Shown here piece after piece: positions 52,560 through 62,299 of a stretch of 64,000 nt of DNA (the stretch's first letter is position 1; each line of letters begins with the position of its first letter). Source of the DNA: Maricaulis sp034659015 (lineage in GTDB: Bacteria; Pseudomonadota; Alphaproteobacteria; Caulobacterales; Maricaulaceae). Location: NCBI GenBank assembly GCA_034659015.1, contig JAYEGL010000002.1, positions 434,001 to 498,000 of the forward strand, given 5' to 3'. The position numbers were made by a program, and so were the translations under genes. A model generated the notes under the pieces. It did not search any database. It worked only from the letters and a program-made list of their open reading frames with translations, and had not been told where the DNA came from.

Positions 52560-53648
52560 ATGGCATCGCTTCGCGAGCTGTATCCGATGCCGGATATCGA
52601 CAAGCACTGGTCGGTTCCGCAGCAATTCGACGCCACCTTCGACTTCGAATACGACGAAGGCCGGTCCACGCTCATGCATCTGTACCAGAAGGGCAAGGAC
52701 ATGCAGTGGGATGCGGTGAACCGTATCGACTGGGACCTGGAGCTCGACTTCGAGAACCCGATGCAGCTGCCCGACGAGGGGATCGCGCTGCACGGTTCGC
52801 CCATGTGGGACAAGATGACGAAGAAGGAACGCATCGAGTTCCGCCGTCACGCCCAGGCCTGGAATATCTCGCAATTCATGCAGGGCGAGCAGGCTGCGCT
52901 GATCTGCGCCGCCAAGATCGTCGAGTCGGTGCCGGATCTGGACGCGAAATTCTACGCCGCCACCCAGGTGATGGACGAGGCCCGCCATGTCGAGGCCTAC
53001 AAGAAGCTGATGCAGAAATTCGGCGTCGCCTATCCGATGACCGAACCGCTGCGCCAGCTCGTCGACGAGGCGCTGCGCGACAGCCGCTGGGACTTCACCT
53101 ATCTGGCCATGCAGGTCGTCATCGAGGGCCTGGCTCTGGCCGCCTTCGGCACGATCCGCGATCTCGCCCAGAACCCGCTGGCCAAGATGGTCAACGCCTA
53201 TGTGATGGAAGACGAGGCGCGCCACGTCGCCTTCGGCCGTCTCTCCCTGCGCGATTACTATCCGCAGCTGACCCAGGCCGAGCGCGACGAGCGCGAGGAA
53301 TTCCTGGTCGAGGCCTGCTATCACATGCGCGACCGTTTCCAGGCGCGCGAGGTCTACGAGGTGATGGGCCTGCCGGTCGAAGAGTGCATCGAATGGGCGG
53401 AAAAGTCGGAAATGAACCAGCTCTTCCGCACGCTGCTCTTCCAGCGCATCGTGCCGGTGGTCAAGGATATCGGCCTGTGGGGCCCGAAGATCCAGAAGGC
53501 CTATGCCGATATGGGCGTGCTGCACTATGCCGACCAGGATCTCGACCTCCTGGCCAAGCAGGACGAGGAAGCCGCTCGCGATATCGACGCCAAGCACCAG
53601 GACGTGCGCACCGCCTACGTCCAGGCCGTGGCGGGTCACGCCGAATAG
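52560..53648 (+). CDS. Ferritin-like diiron protein of unknown function
   Basis: 362 aa. A ferritin-like four-helix bundle with a complete diiron site: E110 (QGEQAA), E140 and H143 (DEARHVEAY), E189 (VIEGLALAAF) and E219/H222 (EDEARHVAFG). This E-ExxH-E-ExxH set is found in acyl-ACP desaturases, AurF-type N-oxygenases and R2-like oxidases, so an oxygen-activating diiron enzyme is likely. The N-terminal 100 residues and the C-terminus (YADQDLDLLAKQDEEAARDID) are not recognised. The gene has its own operator (copy 5) and terminator, as a single-gene unit. The ATG at 52560 has GGGGAGG upstream. Confidence 0.85.
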   Translation: MASLRELYPMPDIDKHWSVPQQFDATFDFEYDEGRSTLMHLYQKGKDMQWDAVNRIDWDLELDFENPMQLPDEGIALHGSPMWDKMTKKERIEFRRHAQAWNISQFMQGEQAALICAAKIVESVPDLDAKFYAATQVMDEARHVEAYKKLMQKFGVAYPMTEPLRQLVDEALRDSRWDFTYLAMQVVIEGLALAAFGTIRDLAQNPLAKMVNAYVMEDEARHVAFGRLSLRDYYPQLTQAERDEREEFLVEACYHMRDRFQAREVYEVMGLPVEECIEWAEKSEMNQLFRTLLFQRIVPVVKDIGLWGPKIQKAYADMGVLHYADQDLDLLAKQDEEAARDIDAKHQDVRTAYVQAVAGHAE

Positions 53649-53700
53649 GCAGGAGACGGGGAGCGGGCGTCATCGCCTAGGCCCGCACCGCATCCCGGAC

Positions 53701-53736
53701 TGAGGGCTCCATGCCGTGGAGCCCTCATGTTTTTTG
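53701..53736 (+). terminator. Terminator of the ferritin-like gene
   Basis: TGAGGGCTCCA-TGCCG-TGGAGCCCTCA (53701-53727) followed by TGTTTTTT. Confidence 0.92.
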
Positions 53737-53889
53737 TGGAGCTTGCGAAAAGCTCGATGTGTAATCATTCGATCGTGATGAGCCGGGTCCCGGAAGGGGG
53801 CAGCCTGACGGTACGGACCGTTGCCGTATTCCGGGCGCGGCGGGAGGCGAGCATGCTTGCCGCGCGATGAACCCCGGCCGCGCGCTGGT

Positions 53890-54642
53890 TTATCCGCTCC
53901 GTCGCCCAAACCATGGAATGAAGGCGGGCACGTCACGCTTGTATCGCCTGTAGCGATCACCGAACTCGGCGATCAGGTCCGCTTCCTCGAAATGTGTCGC
54001 GACCAGTATGTAGGCCATGGCCGAGAGGCCGAAGACCGCGTGGCCGACGGTCAGGTGAGGGGTGAGCCAGGGCGTGACCATCCAGCCGACGCTGATCGGG
54101 TGGCGCACGATGGCATAGAGGTAGCGTGCCGTGAACGGCGAACCTGCAGCCGGTGTTTCCCGGATGCGCTGCCAGACCTGGGCCAAGCCAAAAAAGCCGA
54201 AATGACCGAAATGGAAAGTCGCCAGGAACATCATGATCCAGGCAGAGAGGTAGGCGGCGAGAAGGGCCGTTGCGGCCCAGCTCGCCTCCACCTGCCAGAC
54301 CGTGACCGGGATGGGTCGCCACAGGGCGACAAGCAGCGCGCTCATGGCGGCGGTCATATAAAGATAGGTGGCGCGCTCCAGGTGCGGCGGGACTAGCCGC
54401 GTCCACCAGGCCTTGAAGGCGGCGCGTGCCGTGATGGAGTGGTGTAGACCGAAGGCGGCTACGAGCAGTGCGTCGATCATGACCGCAGTGGCAAGATTGC
54501 CGTCGAAGGTGCCGCTGGCGATGGTCTTGGGAAGGCCGAATCCTGTGCCGAAATCGGCAAGGAAGGCGACGATGTAGGCAATGTTGGCCAGGCCGACGAG
54601 ATAGGCGAGGCCGGCATAGGCGAGGGCGAAGAGCTTCTTCAT
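53890..54642 (-). CDS. MddA-like integral membrane methyltransferase
   Basis: 250 aa with six membrane segments. It matches MddA/isoprenylcysteine-methyltransferase-like proteins: GLHHSITARAAFKAWWTRLVPP, YAIVRHPISVGWMVTPWLTP and VATHFEEADLIAEFGDRYRRYKRDVPAFIP. MddA methylates methanethiol to dimethyl sulphide; other family members methylate lipophilic thiols or other small molecules. The start is taken at 54642 (MKKLFALAYAG); the frame is open to 54699. It follows the SAM-methyltransferase gene by 100 bases on the same strand. Only the family, not the substrate, can be inferred. Confidence 0.8.
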   Translation of the reverse strand: MKKLFALAYAGLAYLVGLANIAYIVAFLADFGTGFGLPKTIASGTFDGNLATAVMIDALLVAAFGLHHSITARAAFKAWWTRLVPPHLERATYLYMTAAMSALLVALWRPIPVTVWQVEASWAATALLAAYLSAWIMMFLATFHFGHFGFFGLAQVWQRIRETPAAGSPFTARYLYAIVRHPISVGWMVTPWLTPHLTVGHAVFGLSAMAYILVATHFEEADLIAEFGDRYRRYKRDVPAFIPWFGRRSG

Positions 54643-54742
54643 GGGGCTGCTGGTCCGGGTTGGCCACCGGCCGCTGCGCAAAGTCTTGTGGCTGTGCACG
54701 GCGGCCGGCGGTGTGGGGGAGGTGTGTTGCGGCGGTCGCTCT

Positions 54743-55825
54743 TCAGGCGCGGGCTACAAACCAGACATTCATCGGGTCGTGCGGCAGGACGTGGCGCTTA
54801 ACGTTGCCGAAACCGGCATTTTCCAGCATCGCCTGGGCTGTTTCCCAGCCCCACATCGTGCCGAGGCCCAGTCCGCCCTGCTTCAGCGAGACCGGCATGC
54901 AGTGGGTGCAGGAAATGGCGTAGAGCAGGGCCGCCATCGGGAAGTCGGCATTGTTTTCCAGCTGCGCTGAACCGCCGATATCCTGCATCAAATAGGTGCC
55001 GCCGGACCTCAGCGCGCCGCGCAGGCCGCAGAGCAGTGCCTGCGGGTCCTTCTGGTCGTGCACGGCATCGAAACTGGTGATGAAGTCGAAGCGTGCCTTT
55101 TCGTCATAGCCGGTAAGGTCCCGGGTTTCGAACCGGATGTTGTCCAGCCCGGCCGAGCGTGCGGCTTCGGTCGCCACGGCGATGGCGTCTTCGCACAGGT
55201 CGTAGCCGACAAAACGACTCTCGGGGAAGCGCTGCGCCATGGCAAGCAGGGCCGTGCCGCGCCCGCAACCGGCGTCGAGCACGTCGATGCCGTCGTCCAG
55301 CCGCGCTTCAATTCCTTCGGCCAGCGGCAGGATGGTGTCGAAGATCTGCGCCGTGACGGTTTGTCCGCTGTCCTGTTCCATGAAGTCGTGGAAATGCGGA
55401 TAGTCGCCATAGGCGAGGCCTTCTCCGGTTTCGAAACAGGTCAGCAACGCATCCTGCATCTGCCCCATCATGGCAACGGCCTGTGCGTAGACGGCGAGAT
55501 TGCCAAGCGGCGCGCCGCGTGTCAGGCAGGCCGCGTGCTCGGCGGGGAGACGATAGGTGCCGTCGTCCGGCTCGTAGCGGACGATGCCGCCGGTCACCAT
55601 CACCGCCAGCCACTCACGCACATAGCGTTCGGCGAGTTCTGCGCGCTTCGCAATCGCCGGGCTGGTGGAGGGCGGCAGGGATGCCAGAACATCGAACAGG
55701 CCGAGCCGGTGTCCCACCGACATCATCGTTGCTACAGCGCCGGAATTGAGTATGTCGGCGAGGGTCTCGGAAAACGCCTCTGCTTCGGTCATGTCGACCG
55801 GGATGATTTGCGGGATGGGGGACAT
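54743..55825 (-). CDS. SAM-dependent class I methyltransferase
   Basis: 360 aa. N-terminal winged-helix-like dimerisation region (about 15-85; MMSVGHRLGLFDVLASLP), then a Rossmann-like methyltransferase domain with DVLDAGCGRGTALLAMAQRF (SAM-binding motif I), FVGYDLCEDAI and SFDAVHDQKDP. The layout resembles small-molecule methyltransferases such as those acting on hydroxyl or thiol groups. The ATG at 55825 follows AAGGAGACGG; the longer frame to 56005 overlaps the divergent regulator. Likely co-transcribed with the MddA-like gene. Confidence 0.87.
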   Translation of the reverse strand: MSPIPQIIPVDMTEAEAFSETLADILNSGAVATMMSVGHRLGLFDVLASLPPSTSPAIAKRAELAERYVREWLAVMVTGGIVRYEPDDGTYRLPAEHAACLTRGAPLGNLAVYAQAVAMMGQMQDALLTCFETGEGLAYGDYPHFHDFMEQDSGQTVTAQIFDTILPLAEGIEARLDDGIDVLDAGCGRGTALLAMAQRFPESRFVGYDLCEDAIAVATEAARSAGLDNIRFETRDLTGYDEKARFDFITSFDAVHDQKDPQALLCGLRGALRSGGTYLMQDIGGSAQLENNADFPMAALLYAISCTHCMPVSLKQGGLGLGTMWGWETAQAMLENAGFGNVKRHVLPHDPMNVWFVARA

Positions 55826-55934
55826 GAATCCGTCTCCTTGTCGGTTGAAGTCCGGCCAAACGCATAGAAGACGGGCGGTGGGCGCATAAGAGGCCAAATT
55901 GACAAAAACGGGGCTTTTGTGCCAGTTGCTCGGC

Positions 55935-56990
55935 ATGAATGCACTGGATCGCATGCCGCCCCTGAAGATCTGCCTGTTGGCGCTGCCCGAGACGACGCCC
56001 GGCACAATCTACGGATTGCATGAAATACTCGCTTCCGTCGGTACGGCCTGGCGCGAGGCGACCGGCGAAGACATACCCGTCCGGGCTTTCCAGGCGCGTA
56101 TCGTCTCGACGGACGGCCAGGCCTTCCCATCGCCCACCGGGGTCCCGATCACACCGCAGGCCTGCCTTGAAGACGAGGCGGCGCCTGACATCATAATTGT
56201 GACCGACCTGGCGCTGGCGTTCGATGACGATCCGCAGGGCCGGTGGGCGGAGGCGGCAGCCTGGGTGCGGGGGCGGTTCGAGCGTGGCGCCATTGTCTGC
56301 TCGGTATGTACCGGGTCCGTCTTTCTGGCTGAGGCCGGACTACTCGACGGGCTGGAGGCGTCCAGCCACTGGGGTGTTGCCCGTTTATTCGCGGATCATT
56401 ATCCGCGGGTGAAGCTATGCGCGGAACGGATTCTCTGCCCGGCGGGCCCAGAGCACCGTATCGTCACCGGCGGCGGGGCCGGTGCCTGGAGCGAACTGGC
56501 CCTTTATCTCATTGCCCGTTTTTCCGAGCCGGCAGAGGCTGTGCGTGTCGCCAAGCTTTTCATTCTCGGCGATCGCAGCGAAGGCCAGCTACCCTTCGCC
56601 GTACTCGGCCGATCCGCCCGGCACCAGGATGCAACGATCGCGCAGTGCCAGGAATGGCTCGCCGACCATTATACGCGGGCCAATCCCGTGGCGCTTATGG
56701 TAACGCGGTCCGGTTTGCCGGAGCGCACGTTCAAACGCCGCTTCCGGGCTGCAACGGGTTATACGCCTATCGACTACGTGCAAGCGCTGCGGATCGAGGA
56801 AGCCAAGCGCGTGCTGGAGACCACGCACGAGGCCGCCGACGCGGTGGCCCATCATGTCGGCTATGACGATCCCAGCTATTTCCGTCGCTTGTTCAAGCGC
56901 ATGACCGGAGTAACGCCGGCCCGTTACAGGCAGCGCTATCGCAGTGTGGGCCTCGGTGTCCTTCCGCCTCAATCCTCGTTGAACGCATAA
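55935..56990 (+). CDS. GlxA-type transcriptional regulator (DJ-1/PfpI + AraC)
   Basis: 351 aa. An N-terminal DJ-1/PfpI-like domain (about 1-190, with GAIVCSVCTGSVFLAEAG, nucleophile elbow Cys) and a C-terminal AraC helix-turn-helix (SGLPERTFKRRFRAATGYTPIDYVQALR, VAHHVGYDDPSYFRRLFKRMTGVTPARYR). The start is uncertain: a TTG at 55899, ATG at 55935 and ATG at 55953 are possible. It is divergent from the methyltransferase genes and is their probable regulator. Its 3' end overlaps the convergent ScfR gene by 22 bp. Confidence 0.88.
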   Translation: MNALDRMPPLKICLLALPETTPGTIYGLHEILASVGTAWREATGEDIPVRAFQARIVSTDGQAFPSPTGVPITPQACLEDEAAPDIIIVTDLALAFDDDPQGRWAEAAAWVRGRFERGAIVCSVCTGSVFLAEAGLLDGLEASSHWGVARLFADHYPRVKLCAERILCPAGPEHRIVTGGGAGAWSELALYLIARFSEPAEAVRVAKLFILGDRSEGQLPFAVLGRSARHQDATIAQCQEWLADHYTRANPVALMVTRSGLPERTFKRRFRAATGYTPIDYVQALRIEEAKRVLETTHEAADAVAHHVGYDDPSYFRRLFKRMTGVTPARYRQRYRSVGLGVLPPQSSLNA

Positions 56991-58399
56991 GGCGAAGCCC
57001 GCAGCTGGTGGGCGTCGAGGACCAGTTTGCGGTTGAGCGGCGGGAAGGCGCGCTGGGCGCAGTCCTCGCGGTCGCACAGGCGGCAGGCGATGCCGACCGG
57101 GGCCGGTTCGGCCTGGGCGATCGGGTCGGCATGGACGATTTTCGGCGCGTGCTCGAAGGCACAGCCCAGGGCGATGGCGTGCAGCACCGGCGGGTGGCCG
57201 GACGGGGCGGGCGAGATCTGTCCGCGGGCGAGGGAGAGCATGGTGGTGCCGTCGGGCAGTTCGAAACCCTGTGCGAGAATGCGTTCCGGCGTGCGCAGCG
57301 CATCGTAGAGATTCCATTTCGGACAGCCGCCGCCGGAGCGGGCGAAGGGCATGATGCCGCCGCCGAAACGCTTGGACACATTTCCCGCCGCATCGACCCG
57401 GATCATGAAGAAGGGCAGGCCGCGCGCGCCGGGCCGTTGCAGCGTCGTCAGCCGGTGGCAGATCTGTTCGAAACTCACCTCGAAACGCCGTTGCAGGCGC
57501 GGAATGTCGTAGCGGCTGTCCTCGGCGGTTTTCAAAAAGCGCGCATAGGGCATGTGCACGGCGCCGGCGAAATAATTGGCCAGGCCGACGCGATAGAGTT
57601 TGCGGCCTTCCTCGGCCGGCAGGTTGGGCTCGGCGGCGAGCGCGTCGAGCGTGTCGCCCAGTTCCAGCGTCGCCAGCACGACGGCCATGTGGAAGGAGCG
57701 CGAACCCGGTGTGAGGGACTCGGAGAGGAGGAGGCGGCGGCCGTGAAAGTCCAGCCGGCGGCGGGCGCCGGCCATGATTTCCTCGTCCAGCACGCGCACG
57801 GTGAAGCCGTGCTGCTCCTGCAGATAGTCCGACAGCGCCTGGTCCCGCCCGTGAATGCGGATGCCGGCGCGCTCCACCAGGGCCTCGGCGGCCTCCTCCA
57901 GTTCGGGGAAGTGGTTCTGGCGCGCATCCAGCGCATCGCGCACGCTCTCCAGCACGGCGCCGGGCCCGCCGGTCGCGGCGCCCGGGCCGGACATGCGCGT
58001 GGCGAGATCGGCCGTGGCCGCCGTGGTCTCGCGATAGGCCTGGAAGAGGCGGGCGAAGGCTTCCGCCGCCCGCGGCTGGCTGTCGGCGAATTCGGACAGC
58101 TCCATCCGGTCGAGCTCCAGACCGGAGAGGACCGGGTCGGCGGCGGCTTCCTGCAGGTCGGCGACGAGCTGGCGGTCGCTCTCGCTGGCGAAGGCCCGGA
58201 CATCGACGTCGAAGGCGTCGGCCAGGGCCAGCAGGACGCGGGCGGTGACCGGGCGCTGATTGCGTTCGAGCAGGTTGAGATAGCTGGCCGACAGGCCCAG
58301 CGCCTCGGCGGCTTCGGCCTGGGTGAGGCCGCGTTCGCGGCGCAGGCGGCGCAGGCGCGCGCCGGCGAAGATCTTTTCCAGGCCCTGTGTCTCGCTCAT
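56969..58399 (-). CDS. ScfR/RamB-type short-chain-acyl regulator (XRE + IrrE peptidase-like)
   Basis: 476 aa. N-terminal XRE helix-turn-helix (RRLRRERGLTQAEAAEALGLSASYLNLLERNQRP, residues about 17-50), then an ImmA/IrrE-like domain and a DUF2083 C-terminal region with cysteines CRLCDREDCAQ. This is the short-chain-fatty-acyl regulator family, which controls isocitrate lyase, propionate or acetate genes, typically sensing acyl-CoA. The start at 58399 (MSETQG) is chosen over 58417. It is divergent from aceA, as expected, and its 3' end overlaps the GlxA gene by 22 bp. Confidence 0.92.
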   Translation of the reverse strand: MSETQGLEKIFAGARLRRLRRERGLTQAEAAEALGLSASYLNLLERNQRPVTARVLLALADAFDVDVRAFASESDRQLVADLQEAAADPVLSGLELDRMELSEFADSQPRAAEAFARLFQAYRETTAATADLATRMSGPGAATGGPGAVLESVRDALDARQNHFPELEEAAEALVERAGIRIHGRDQALSDYLQEQHGFTVRVLDEEIMAGARRRLDFHGRRLLLSESLTPGSRSFHMAVVLATLELGDTLDALAAEPNLPAEEGRKLYRVGLANYFAGAVHMPYARFLKTAEDSRYDIPRLQRRFEVSFEQICHRLTTLQRPGARGLPFFMIRVDAAGNVSKRFGGGIMPFARSGGGCPKWNLYDALRTPERILAQGFELPDGTTMLSLARGQISPAPSGHPPVLHAIALGCAFEHAPKIVHADPIAQAEPAPVGIACRLCDREDCAQRAFPPLNRKLVLDAHQLRASPYAFNED

Positions 58400-58452
58400 G
58401 ACGTGTCTCGCTCCCACCCTGCATCATGCGTGCGATGTGCTAAAATTTACAG

Positions 58453-58475
58453 AATTACAGATTCACAATGTAATT
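58453..58475. promoter_or_regulatory. Candidate ScfR operator between regulator and aceA
   Basis: Inverted repeat AATTACA (58453-58459) and TGTAATT (58469-58475) with a 9-base centre, in an AT-rich island of the divergent promoter region. ScfR-type regulators bind the promoters of aceA and their own gene. Confidence 0.5.
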
Positions 58476-58590
58476 ATCATACATCGCATCCTCTTTATAG
58501 GAAAAGCCGTGTCGACACCATCCCTGCCGTTTGACAGCGTGGAGCCAACGCAACTGGCGTCTCCACCCCAACCCGTCAGGGAGAACAAGA

Positions 58591-59880
<1,290 letters not shown>

Positions 59881-59906
59881 AGCCTCAGGGCGACCGATCG
59901 CCTGAA

Positions 59907-59940
59907 CCGGGGTGCGTTCCCTCCAAAGAGCGCACCCCGG
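59907..59940 (+). other. Intergenic hairpin between aceA and aceB
   Basis: CCGGGGTGCG (59907-59916) and CGCACCCCGG (59931-59940) pair perfectly across a 14-base loop. No U-tract, so it is more likely an mRNA processing or stability element or partial attenuator than a terminator. Confidence 0.5.
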
Positions 59941-59972
59941 CTTGCCTCCAACCCCAAAGGGGGAGACCCAAC

Positions 59973-61616
59973 ATGACCCTCATTGCTCCGTCCGGCGTCG
60001 AAGTCCTGGGCCATATCGAGCCCGGCTATGGCGACATTCTCAATCACGACTCGCTGAGCTTCCTGGCCGGCCTGCACCGCCGCTTTGAAAAGCGCCGCCA
60101 GTCGCTCCTGCGCTATCGCAAGGAACGCCAGGCCGAGCTTGACCAGGGCGCGCTGCTGATGTTCCCGCACGAGACCGCCGACATCCGCGCCGGCGAATGG
60201 ACCGTGCGTCCGGCTCCGGCCGATCTGCAGGACCGCCGCGTCGAGATCACCGGCCCGGTCGACCGGAAAATGGTCGTCAACGCGCTCAATTCCGGCGCCA
60301 AATGCTTCATGGCCGACTTCGAGGACGCGACCTCGCCGCTGTGGTCGAACCTGATCGACGGCCAGATCAATCTGCGCGACGCGATCCGCCGCGAGATCGA
60401 CTTCACCGACGAGAAGTCGGGCAAGCAGTACTCGGTCAATGACGATGCTGCGGTGCTGATCGTGCGGCCGCGCGGCTGGCACCTCGACGAACGCCACATC
60501 CATATCAACGGCCATGCCATGTCCGGCTCGCTGTTCGATTTCGGCCTCTACGTCTTCCACAACCACCAGGCGCTCAAGGAACGCGGCACGGCGCCGTATT
60601 TCTACCTGCCCAAGCTGGAAAGCCGGCTGGAAGCGCGCCTGTGGAGCCTGGTCTTCCAGCATGCAGAGGACGAGCTGGGCCTGGAGCGCGGTACGCTGCG
60701 CGCCACCGTGCTGATCGAGACCCTGCCGGCGGCCTTCGAGCTGGACGAGATCCTCTACGAGCTGAAGGACCATATCGTCGGCCTGAACTGCGGCCGCTGG
60801 GATTACATCTTCAGCTATATCAAGCGTCTGCGCTCGCGCGCGGAACATGTCCTGCCGGACCGTTCTGCCGTGACGATGACGGTGCCCTTCATGGCGGCCT
60901 ACTCCCGCCGGGTGATTTCGGTCTGTCACCGCCGCGGCGCCCACGCCATGGGCGGCATGTCGGCCTTCATCCCGGTCAAGGGCGACGAAAAGGCCAATGA
61001 TGCGGCCACTGAACAGGTCCGCCAGGACAAGCTGCGCGAAGTGAAGAACGGGCATGACGGCACCTGGGTGGCCCACCCGGATCTCGTGCCGGTCGCGATG
61101 GAAATCTTCGACCAGCACATGAAGGGGCCGAACCAGATCGACCGTCCGGCCGACCCGCACGAGCTGCCGGTCACCACGCAGCAATTGCTCGCCGCGCCGG
61201 AAGGGGACATCACCGATCTTGGCGTCAGCGACAATATCGACGTGGCCATCCGCTATATCGCGGCCTGGCTGGGCGGACGCGGAGCGGTGCCGATCCGCAA
61301 TCTGATGGAGGATGCCGCGACGGCCGAGATCGCCCGGGCCCAGCTCTGGCAATGGCGCTGTTTCGACAAGTCCACCAAGGAGGGCACGGCCATCACGGCG
61401 GCGTTCCTGGAAAACAAGATCGCCGACATCTGTGCGGCGATCCAGGACGAGGTGCCGGGCCAGGACGAGCTGTGCGACCGCATCCAGGCGGCGGCCGACA
61501 TCCTGTCGGATCTGGTGCTGAAGGACGAGTTCGTCGAATTCCTGACTCTGCCGGCCTACGACCGGATCACAAGCGAACTCAAGGCGCCGATGCGCCTCAT
61601 GGAGTTCGAGGACTGA
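59973..61616 (+). CDS. aceB: Malate synthase A
   Basis: 547 aa, the shorter A-type. Condenses glyoxylate with acetyl-CoA to malate, completing the glyoxylate shunt. Signatures: FMADFEDATSPLW, VRPRGWHLDERHI (includes active-site Arg), VLIETLPAAFELDEILYEL and DHIVGLNCGRWDYIFS (malate synthase signature). The ATG at 59973 follows GGGGGAG. It lies in one transcription unit with aceA. Confidence 0.97.
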   Translation: MTLIAPSGVEVLGHIEPGYGDILNHDSLSFLAGLHRRFEKRRQSLLRYRKERQAELDQGALLMFPHETADIRAGEWTVRPAPADLQDRRVEITGPVDRKMVVNALNSGAKCFMADFEDATSPLWSNLIDGQINLRDAIRREIDFTDEKSGKQYSVNDDAAVLIVRPRGWHLDERHIHINGHAMSGSLFDFGLYVFHNHQALKERGTAPYFYLPKLESRLEARLWSLVFQHAEDELGLERGTLRATVLIETLPAAFELDEILYELKDHIVGLNCGRWDYIFSYIKRLRSRAEHVLPDRSAVTMTVPFMAAYSRRVISVCHRRGAHAMGGMSAFIPVKGDEKANDAATEQVRQDKLREVKNGHDGTWVAHPDLVPVAMEIFDQHMKGPNQIDRPADPHELPVTTQQLLAAPEGDITDLGVSDNIDVAIRYIAAWLGGRGAVPIRNLMEDAATAEIARAQLWQWRCFDKSTKEGTAITAAFLENKIADICAAIQDEVPGQDELCDRIQAAADILSDLVLKDEFVEFLTLPAYDRITSELKAPMRLMEFED

Positions 61617-61653
61617 CGATCAAAGGAGCTGATGACGGTTGGTCGTCTCAGGC

Positions 61654-61694
61654 GCGGGGTCCGGTCACGGTCGAAAAGACCGGACCGGCCCCGC
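61654..61694. terminator. Convergent hairpin after aceB
   Basis: GGTCCGGTC (61658-61666) pairs with GACCGGACC (61678-61686), with further GCGGGG/CCCCGC pairing outside after a small bulge. No T-run, but it sits exactly between the convergent aceB and lipoprotein genes. Confidence 0.45.
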
Positions 61695-61704
61695 AAGCCC
61701 TGTC

Positions 61705-62226
61705 CTAGCCGGTGACCGGGGCGGAGACGCCGTGCCGGTAGCCGCACAGATCGGCCAGTTTCCAACCCTCGGCGGTCATTTCGAAACGGCAGGACACATA
61801 GTCCCGGCGCGACACGCCATAGGGCGGCGGTGCGTCGGTAATCGGCGTGTCCGGTGCCGGCGTGACGGCGCTGTAGCGCGCCTGCGGATAGACCAGGACC
61901 TGGCGCATCGTTTCGGTCGCCGCGACGGCAGGATCGTCGATGATGCACAGGGGCGGGCGGGAGAGAATGCCGACGACCGTGCCGTCGGTGATCCCCTCAT
62001 GCCCCCACAGATGCCCGCGCACGGCGCGGTTCCCGCCGGTCAGCGCATCGCGCAGCGGGCCCGGCGCCGTGGCGTTGGCCAGGGCATTGCCATTGTGACT
62101 GATGATCGCCGCGAACGCGTCCATCTCATGGCTCTGGGGCGCGCGGCAGGCGGGGATGGTCTCCGTCGCGCAACCGGCCAGGAAGGCGGTGGCGGTGGAG
62201 GCCAGGACGGCAAGTCGTAAACGCAC
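61705..62226 (-). CDS. Hypothetical lipoprotein
   Basis: 173 aa from the GTG at 62226, which has CGGAG seven bases upstream (a TTG at 62241 is less likely). Lipoprotein signal MRLRLAVLASTATAFLAGC with lipobox LAGC. The rest has LWGHEGITDGTVVGIL, PAVAATETMRQVLVYP and DYVSCRFEMTAEGWKLADLCGYRHG (two further Cys). I recognise no family. It is convergent with aceB and lies upstream of nothing obvious on the minus strand. Confidence 0.65.
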   Translation of the reverse strand: MRLRLAVLASTATAFLAGCATETIPACRAPQSHEMDAFAAIISHNGNALANATAPGPLRDALTGGNRAVRGHLWGHEGITDGTVVGILSRPPLCIIDDPAVAATETMRQVLVYPQARYSAVTPAPDTPITDAPPPYGVSRRDYVSCRFEMTAEGWKLADLCGYRHGVSAPVTG

Positions 62227-62299
62227 GGCATTACTCCGCAAACTGGAACGTCCCGACCCGCTATAGCCGGTTTCGGCGCGAGCGGCGAGAGCCGGGAGG

